Part shown: positions 30,974 through 35,724 of the stretch, piece after piece
Position numbering within the stretch: the first letter of the stretch is position 1
Layout: every line of letters begins with the position of its first letter
Source of the DNA: an uncultured Verrucomicrobiota bacterium
GTDB lineage: Bacteria; Verrucomicrobiota; Kiritimatiellia; RFP12; UBA3636
Assembly (NCBI GenBank): GCA_946534105.1
Contig: CAMNCG010000014.1
Coordinates: forward strand, 1 to 35,724
Direction of reading: 5' to 3'
Length of the DNA stretch: 35,724 bases
Made by a program: the position numbers and the translations under genes
Notes under the pieces: model-generated
What the model was told of the DNA's origin: nothing
Databases searched by the model: none
The model's input: only the letters and a program-made list of their open reading frames with translations

Positions 30974-32587
30974 GTGAAGCACACCGCTCTTCTGGCGCTT
31001 GCCGCATGGTCGCTCCGTGCTGCGGGGTTCCCCGTGGCAGACCCCGTTTCTTATGTTGCGGAGCGGCTGGCGGCCGGAGAAAGAACGGTTGTCATCCCAA
31101 ATGGCGACTACAGGCTAACCCTTCAGGAAGGGTGTGCGGAATACTTCCGGTTCAAGGGCCTGAAGGACGTCGAGATCGACTTCTCCGGGTCGCGGCTGTG
31201 GGGGGAATCGAAGGCTCGGATGTTTGACATCTCGTGCTGCACGAACCTGATTCTGCGCAACGCCTCGGTTGACTACCCTTTCAACCTGCCTTTCACCCAG
31301 GCGGAGATCGTCGAGGTCGACGCGGACAAGAACTGGCGCGTGAGAATCATTCCCGGATACCCCTGTCCGGACGATGCGCAACTGGCGGGCCGCGTGTGGC
31401 CGATCCAGGCCTACTCCGCCGACGGGGAGCGCATCGTCAACCCCATGCGTTTCCGCGAAGGCATTTGCATCAAGCGGCTTGGTGAGGACGAATACCGCGT
31501 GAGCGGCGGCATCGACCGTCGCGGCGATGTCGGGGACATTGCCGTGTGGTCGGTCCCGGATGCCGGACGGCGGGTGCCGGACGCGGCCATCGGTCTCCAT
31601 GACTGCGCCGGATGCACGCTCGAGGACATATCTGTCCACGCCTCCCCATCCGGGTGCGGGTTCATTGAGTTCGATGCGGATGGCAACATCTACCGCAACT
31701 GCCGTCTCGACCGCTGTCCGCCCGAGGACGATCCGGTGCCGCGCGCCATGAAGCGCCTTCGCAGCGGCAACCACGACGCCTTCAACTCGCGCGGGGCGTT
31801 TCGGGGGCCGACGCTCGACGGATGCCGCTTCGCGTGGCACTGCGACGACTGCGTGAACATCTCCGGCTTCTACGTTCTCGTTCTGGGGCGGGAGGGAAGG
31901 GCGCTCCGCGTGAGTCCTCTCGCAAGCGAGCTGCCAATCGATCCCGGCGACACCTGCCAGATCCAGACGCCGGATGGCGGGTGCCCGCCTGACGCGACGG
32001 TCGTCTCGTGCGCGCCGGACGGCGAGCCGACGGCGGAGGAAAAGGCGTTCGTCGCCACGCTCCCGTTCTGGCCAGGCGCCCGCGATTCGTGGTTCCGGAA
32101 GGCGTTCCGCGTCGAACTCGGCGAAGAAGTCGCGCTCCCCCCGGGCAGCGTGATCATCTCCAACCGGCGGCAGGGCAACGGCTTTGTCGTTCGAAACTGC
32201 GACTTCGGCCCGAACCGCGCGCGGGCGCTGCAGATCAAGGCGTCCGACGGGCTGATTGAAAACAACCGGATGCGCGGGCTGGAGATGGCCGCCATCGATG
32301 TCACAAGCGAGCCGGTGCCGTTCATGGAAGGCGGATGCAGCCGGAATGTGGCGATCGTCGGCAACGACATCGAAGGGTGTGGCGGCGGAATCGTGGTGTC
32401 AGGCCTCACGCCGAGCAGGAAGCCGCTGCAGGCCGGCGCCCACCGGGACATCCGCATTGCCGGCAATCGCGTCGTTTCCCCGTCCCCGGCTCTCAAGGCC
32501 GTGGGTTGCAAAGGCCTTGTCGTTTCCGGGAATGACTTTGAAACGACAAACGGCGGTGAACAGATCAAACTTCTCAACTGCGAATGA
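30974..32587 (+). CDS. secreted parallel beta-helix protein, carbohydrate-active-enzyme-like
   Basis: The product of ~537 residues begins with a signal peptide (VKHTALLALAAWSLRAAGFP). It shows the pattern of pectin-lyase-like glycan enzymes: GERTVVIPNGDYRLTL, FKGLKDVEIDFSGSRL, NLILRNASVDYPFNLPFTQA, a central FAWHCDDCVNISG, then successive beta-helix coils (GFVVRNCDFGPNRARALQIK; GLIENNRMRGLEMAAIDVTS; VAIVGNDIEGCGGGIVVSG). The HCDDCVN turn sits where the acidic catalytic residues lie in related glycosidases (GH110-like in my recollection). GTG 30974 is preferred as it gives a Lys at position 2; TTG 30968 is possible. The start is 18 nt after the first beta-helix gene. Confidence 0.82.
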   Translation: MKHTALLALAAWSLRAAGFPVADPVSYVAERLAAGERTVVIPNGDYRLTLQEGCAEYFRFKGLKDVEIDFSGSRLWGESKARMFDISCCTNLILRNASVDYPFNLPFTQAEIVEVDADKNWRVRIIPGYPCPDDAQLAGRVWPIQAYSADGERIVNPMRFREGICIKRLGEDEYRVSGGIDRRGDVGDIAVWSVPDAGRRVPDAAIGLHDCAGCTLEDISVHASPSGCGFIEFDADGNIYRNCRLDRCPPEDDPVPRAMKRLRSGNHDAFNSRGAFRGPTLDGCRFAWHCDDCVNISGFYVLVLGREGRALRVSPLASELPIDPGDTCQIQTPDGGCPPDATVVSCAPDGEPTAEEKAFVATLPFWPGARDSWFRKAFRVELGEEVALPPGSVIISNRRQGNGFVVRNCDFGPNRARALQIKASDGLIENNRMRGLEMAAIDVTSEPVPFMEGGCSRNVAIVGNDIEGCGGGIVVSGLTPSRKPLQAGAHRDIRIAGNRVVSPSPALKAVGCKGLVVSGNDFETTNGGEQIKLLNCE

Positions 32588-34194
32588 ACCCAAAACTTCT
32601 TGCACAGGCTGCTTTATTGGCCGCGATGGGAATGTCCGCCCTTTGCAATGCGTCTGCGGACGACGCGGAACCGGTGAAATCGGGACATGGCATCCTTTGC
32701 CTGACATTCGACGACAGCCATTTCGCCGACTGGGAGGCGGCACTGCCCATCTTCGCGCGACATGGCGCGCACGCGACCTTCTTTGCCTACCATGCCATCG
32801 ATGCGGATTCGGTGGAATCGCTCCGACGTCTTTCCCAAGCAGGACACTCGATCGGCCTTCATGGCTTCAGGCACCAGGGTGCGACCGATGCTGTGGAGCG
32901 GCTTGGCGAGGACGGTTACTTCGCCGACGAAATCGCGCCGCAGCTCTCCGCAGCGCACGCTGCCGGCCTTCCCGTTCGCTCTTTCGCCTATCCGATGAGC
33001 CGCCACTCGCCGCAGACGGACGCGCTCCTGCTGAAGCATTTCGACCGTCTGCGCGGCGGGTGGGACTGGGACGGCGCGTTTCCGGCGGCCGAGGCGGCGA
33101 CGCGCCGCTATCTGCCGGGTCTTGGCGTCGGCCCAAGATACAATCGCGGCGGCCGGGAAATCGCCGAGATGCTGCCAGGCGTGGCCGCCTCCAACGCGGT
33201 CCTCGTCATCTATTCGCATGGCATTGGCGAAAAGGCCGAAAGCGTGAACATGTCGCGCGACGACCTCGAAACCATCCTAGACGCAGCCGAATCGCTCGGC
33301 ATGGCCGTCCTCGGTTTCGACGAACTTGGTTCGACTGCTCCGCGCCACGACCCGAATCTCGTCGCGTTCATATCAGACCTCCACGTGAACGGAATGGCGG
33401 AAGGGAAACCGGGGAAGGACTGCCACCAGGCCGAGTATTTGCGAAAGACCGTCGCCGAAATCCTCGCCCTCGACCCGTTGCCCGCCAACGTCATTTGCTG
33501 CGGCGACATTGCCTTTCTCTACGGGTTGCCGCAGGACTACGCCCTTGCCAAGACAATCCTCCAGCCGCTCTATGACGCGGGCATAAAGGTGACGCTTGGC
33601 ATGGGCGACCACGACCGGCGCGACAACTTTCTCGCCGTCTGGCCGGAATACGCCGAATCGTCGCCGGTGCCCGGGCGGATCGTCTCCGAAGTGGCGCTGG
33701 ACGGCCTCGACATCCTCCTTCTCGACACCGTGAACGACGACCCCATAGGCATCGGCGAGGGGACGCGGCCGGGAGACCTCGGTGACGCGCAGCGCCGCTG
33801 GTTGGAGACGCGGCTCGCTTCGGCGGAGAACCCCGTGATTCTCTGCGGGCACCACGCCTACCAGGAGCAAAAAGGCAATGCCAAAATCCTCTCGACCGAA
33901 CGGCTGCTCGCCACGCCCCTCTTCAAAGGCTACATCCATGGGCACCATCACCGCTGGGTTGCGGGATGGGATCGCGTTGTCGGCCGGGGGCTGATACCCA
34001 GATACACGCTGCCATCCACTGGACATTGGGGGGACATCGGCTGGTGCCTTCTGCGGGTCTGTGGCGACCATGCCGTGCTGGAATTGAGGCAGAGCGAGTG
34101 GTTTGGCGAACGAGGACCAGGTTCTGGCGGTGCCGTCGGCGAGGCATTCGTACGTGATCGCGCCGGTCAACACGCGACGATCCCGCTTCATTAG
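32584..34194 (+). CDS. secreted fusion: NodB-type polysaccharide deacetylase + calcineurin-like phosphoesterase
   Basis: The 536-residue protein has a signal peptide (MNPKLLAQAALLAAMGMSAL) and two enzymatic domains. Residues ~35-245 are a NodB-like deacetylase with the metal motif TFDDSH (Asp43/Asp44) and HGFRH (His93, His97). Residues ~258-510 are a metallophosphoesterase with FISDLH (Asp265, His267), CGDIAF (Asp308), GDHDRRD, CGHHAY and HGHHHR (His453, His455). In the third motif the usual metal-ligand Asn is Asp342 (GDHD rather than GNHD). It could remove acetyl and phosphate groups from one surface or dietary glycan, or from cell-wall/teichoic-type polymers. ATG overlaps the preceding stop (ATGA), so it is coupled to the beta-helix gene. 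Confidence 0.88.
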   Translation: MNPKLLAQAALLAAMGMSALCNASADDAEPVKSGHGILCLTFDDSHFADWEAALPIFARHGAHATFFAYHAIDADSVESLRRLSQAGHSIGLHGFRHQGATDAVERLGEDGYFADEIAPQLSAAHAAGLPVRSFAYPMSRHSPQTDALLLKHFDRLRGGWDWDGAFPAAEAATRRYLPGLGVGPRYNRGGREIAEMLPGVAASNAVLVIYSHGIGEKAESVNMSRDDLETILDAAESLGMAVLGFDELGSTAPRHDPNLVAFISDLHVNGMAEGKPGKDCHQAEYLRKTVAEILALDPLPANVICCGDIAFLYGLPQDYALAKTILQPLYDAGIKVTLGMGDHDRRDNFLAVWPEYAESSPVPGRIVSEVALDGLDILLLDTVNDDPIGIGEGTRPGDLGDAQRRWLETRLASAENPVILCGHHAYQEQKGNAKILSTERLLATPLFKGYIHGHHHRWVAGWDRVVGRGLIPRYTLPSTGHWGDIGWCLLRVCGDHAVLELRQSEWFGERGPGSGGAVGEAFVRDRAGQHATIPLH

Positions 34195-34220
34195 ATGTCA
34201 GCCCCCCCATTTTCAGTGCT

Positions 34221-34249
34221 TTGCATTCCGTCCGGCGTTTTGCTAGAAT
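34221..34249 (+). promoter_or_regulatory. promoter of the AAA-ATPase gene
   Basis: TTGCAT (34221-34226), 17 bp, TAGAAT (34244-34249) inside TGCTAGAATTG, nearly the same -10 context as upstream of the EamA gene. The predicted leader is about 20 nt without a clear Shine-Dalgarno. Confidence 0.65.
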
Positions 34250-34277
34250 TGAAGCCGCAAACGCAAATGGGCGCGAC

Positions 34278-35531
34278 ATGGCAAAACGCAAAATCCAGGA
34301 ACTCACCACCGGTGTCCACGACTTTGAGTCCTTGATCAAGGACAAGACGAAGAAATACGTGGACAAAACGGATATTCTCTACGAACTTGCATTGGAGAAG
34401 ACGGGCGCGCAGTATTTCATCTCACGCCCGCGCCGCTTCGGCAAGTCGCTCATGCTCTCCACGCTCCAGGCGATGTTCGAGGGACGGCGCGACCTCTTCA
34501 AGGGACTGGCAATCTATGGCAAGTCGTGGGAGGGGTGGACGGCGAAAAAACACCACCCAGTTTACAGCTTCTCAATGATGCGCGCCAACGGCGCGACCGT
34601 CGACAAGTTCCTCGCCGCGTTGGAAAAGCTCGTACGCGATTTGTGCGATGAAGCGGACGTTCCTTACGATCCGACGGTCGACGCGACGGTCAACTTCGGC
34701 GAGTTCCTTAAGGCCGCAGCGGCGAAGTCGCCCACGAAGAAGATCGTCGTCCTCATCGACGAATACGACGAGCCGGTCGCTGGATTTCTCGACGACCTCG
34801 AAGCGCTGAAGCTCGTCCGCAAGACGCTTCACGACTTCTACGAGAAGCTGAAGGACAACTCGAAGTCCATCCGCTTCCTGATGCTCACGGGCGTGACGAA
34901 GCTCACGAAACTGTCGGTGTTCTCGGGGTTGAACCATCTGACGGACCTTTCGATGGACGCACGCTTCGCGACGCTGCTCGGCTTCACGCCTGAGGAGCTG
35001 GACGGGACGCTGCGCGAGAATGTCAAGGCCTTCGGCGCGAAAAACGGGTGTGATTTCGCGACGGCGAAGGCGAAGTTGCTCGAATGGTACGACGGCTACC
35101 GCTTTTCGCCGGGATCGGAAAAGAAGGTCTGCAACCCCGTTTCCATCGGGAAGGCGTTTGCAAGCGGCGAACTCCTGAATTACTGGGAATCGACCGGCGG
35201 GGCGACGCTTATCATCGAGCGGTTGAAGCAAATTGGCAAGGCGCTCTACGACTTCGAGGACCTGATCGTTTCCCAGACGCAGCTTGACGTCTGCGACGCG
35301 GAGACGCTGCCCGTTGAGGCTCTTCTCTACCAGTCCGGCTATCTCACGCTCAAGGAGACCTTCGACGCCACGACGTACTCGCTTGGCGTTCCAAACAACG
35401 AAGTGCGCGACTCGCTCACGAAGGACTACGCCGGCCCGTGGCTTGACGGCAAGCCGCCCGTCTTCCTCGTTGGCGTCAACTACGACCCCGCCCGGCGCGA
35501 CATCGACGACCCGCTCGTGGAAAAGGCGTAG
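34278..35531 (+). CDS. AAA-ATPase-like protein (AAA_9) with deleted PD-(D/E)XK nuclease domain
   Basis: The 417-residue protein has the family N-terminus (VHDFESLIKDKTKKYVDKTD), a Walker A variant FISRPRRFGKSLML, Walker B VVLIDEYDEP, the sensor-like FLMLTGVTKLTKLSVFSGLN, and FTPEELDGTL with WYDGYRFSPG. Full-length members (~500-550 residues) continue after PNNEVRDSL with a PDDEXK_9 nuclease of ~100-150 residues before the end motif VFLVGVNYDPARRDID. Here PNNEVRDSLTKDYAGPWL is followed almost directly by the end motif, so the nuclease core is missing without a frame break. The family is common and multi-copy in gut Bacteroidota and PVC genomes, and its function is poorly known. Confidence 0.88.
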   Translation: MAKRKIQELTTGVHDFESLIKDKTKKYVDKTDILYELALEKTGAQYFISRPRRFGKSLMLSTLQAMFEGRRDLFKGLAIYGKSWEGWTAKKHHPVYSFSMMRANGATVDKFLAALEKLVRDLCDEADVPYDPTVDATVNFGEFLKAAAAKSPTKKIVVLIDEYDEPVAGFLDDLEALKLVRKTLHDFYEKLKDNSKSIRFLMLTGVTKLTKLSVFSGLNHLTDLSMDARFATLLGFTPEELDGTLRENVKAFGAKNGCDFATAKAKLLEWYDGYRFSPGSEKKVCNPVSIGKAFASGELLNYWESTGGATLIIERLKQIGKALYDFEDLIVSQTQLDVCDAETLPVEALLYQSGYLTLKETFDATTYSLGVPNNEVRDSLTKDYAGPWLDGKPPVFLVGVNYDPARRDIDDPLVEKA

Positions 35532-35617
35532 CGGATGTATCGTCGGACTGGGTCCTACCGGAGAGTAAAAACGGGGTTTGTTCCCATAGGCACCATGACC
35601 ATCTTCAACCTGGGTTC

Positions 35618-35645
35618 CACCCTTTCAACTTTTCAACCTTTACAC
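35618..35645 (+). repeat. 8-bp tandem repeats upstream of the nucleoside hydrolase
   Basis: CACCCTTT, CAACTTTT, CAACCTTT, then ACAC, ending 13 nt before the ATG at 35658. It is the same unit and orientation as before the genes at 28514 and 12829. The rest of the 35532-35657 gap shows no further feature. Confidence 0.88.
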
Positions 35646-35657
35646 TGACGTAAGCCC

Positions 35658-35724
35658 ATGAAACTCCTACTCGACACCGACATCGGCAACGACATCGACG
35701 ATTCGCTCGCGCTCTCCTACCTGC
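35658..35724 (+). CDS. nucleoside hydrolase, IU-type (5' partial)
   Basis: The 22 residues before the window ends, MKLLLDTDIGNDIDDSLALS, contain the DTDxGxDxDD calcium- and ribose-binding motif that starts inosine/uridine-preferring nucleoside hydrolases, which cleave the N-glycosidic bond of ribonucleosides. No signal peptide is present. The ribosome-binding site is weak; the 8-bp repeat tract lies just upstream. Confidence 0.88.
   Translation, partial: MKLLLDTDIGNDIDDSLALSYL

Noticed and set aside
1-35724. tRNA, rRNA or other structured housekeeping RNA genes
   Set aside because: I looked for T-arm-like GTTCGAATC and rRNA words on both strands; hits fall inside clear coding regions and lack cloverleaf context.

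Overview
The window is high-GC DNA (about two thirds G+C by eye) with tightly packed, mostly minus-strand operons whose genes usually join by ATGA or TGATG stop/start overlaps. The gene mix suggests a bacterium of the PVC superphylum, most likely a host-associated Kiritimatiellota or Lentisphaerota relative: a sigma factor with a membrane tail next to a secreted beta-helix protein, an AAA-ATPase of the AAA_9/PDDEXK_9 family, several toxin-antitoxin modules, and a polysaccharide-directed secreted gene set. This placement is inference; no rRNA, tRNA or other phylogenetic marker is present.

1-717: the 3' end of an unidentified gene and an AraC-type regulator. 627-10750 (minus): one long housekeeping operon, ribD-ribE-pRiA4b-like-folE-folD-phosphodiesterase-like-membrane/TPR protein-ABC exporter, joining riboflavin and folate (both GTP-consuming) cofactor synthesis to envelope functions. 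10763-11189: a gene graveyard holding a truncated copy of an EamA transporter gene and shards of an RNA ligase gene, rtcB. 11186-16344 (minus): an operon of a double winged-helix regulator, an SNF2-family ATPase, a SWIM zinc-finger/XRE protein and a small unknown protein. 16443-17881: a collapsed restriction-modification/defence locus. 17963-20464: an intact EamA transporter, a hypothetical protein and an orphan antitoxin.

20184-23307: an island of clearly lower GC bounded by two copies of a palindromic element. It carries RelB/RelE, a GIY-YIG/DUF4357 nuclease, a small membrane-anchored protein and a degraded small ORF. 23393-26705: an RtcR regulator (RNA-repair activator) with no intact rtcBA nearby, followed by a secreted CocE/S15-type hydrolase. 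26793-27544: a PIN/RHH toxin-antitoxin pair. 27722-34194 (plus): an ECF-like sigma factor that runs in frame into a secreted beta-helix protein, then a second beta-helix protein and a deacetylase-phosphoesterase fusion; together they look like a surface/polysaccharide module. 34278-35531: an AAA-ATPase that has lost its nuclease core. 35658-end: the start of a nucleoside hydrolase.

The most unusual feature of the window is a set of short-period (7, 8 and 9 bp) tandem repeats. The 8-bp repeats (CAACTTTT/CAACCTTT type) occur three times, always in the same orientation and within about 4-20 nt of a start codon. One lies in frame between the sigma factor and the beta-helix protein, where a copy-number change would switch the two genes between a fused and a coupled state. 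The 7-bp repeats lie inside the linkers of two regulatory proteins. Promoters of the form TTGnnn-16/17-TAGAAT recur, and three start codons lie exactly 7 nt after a -10 box, which suggests leaderless transcripts.
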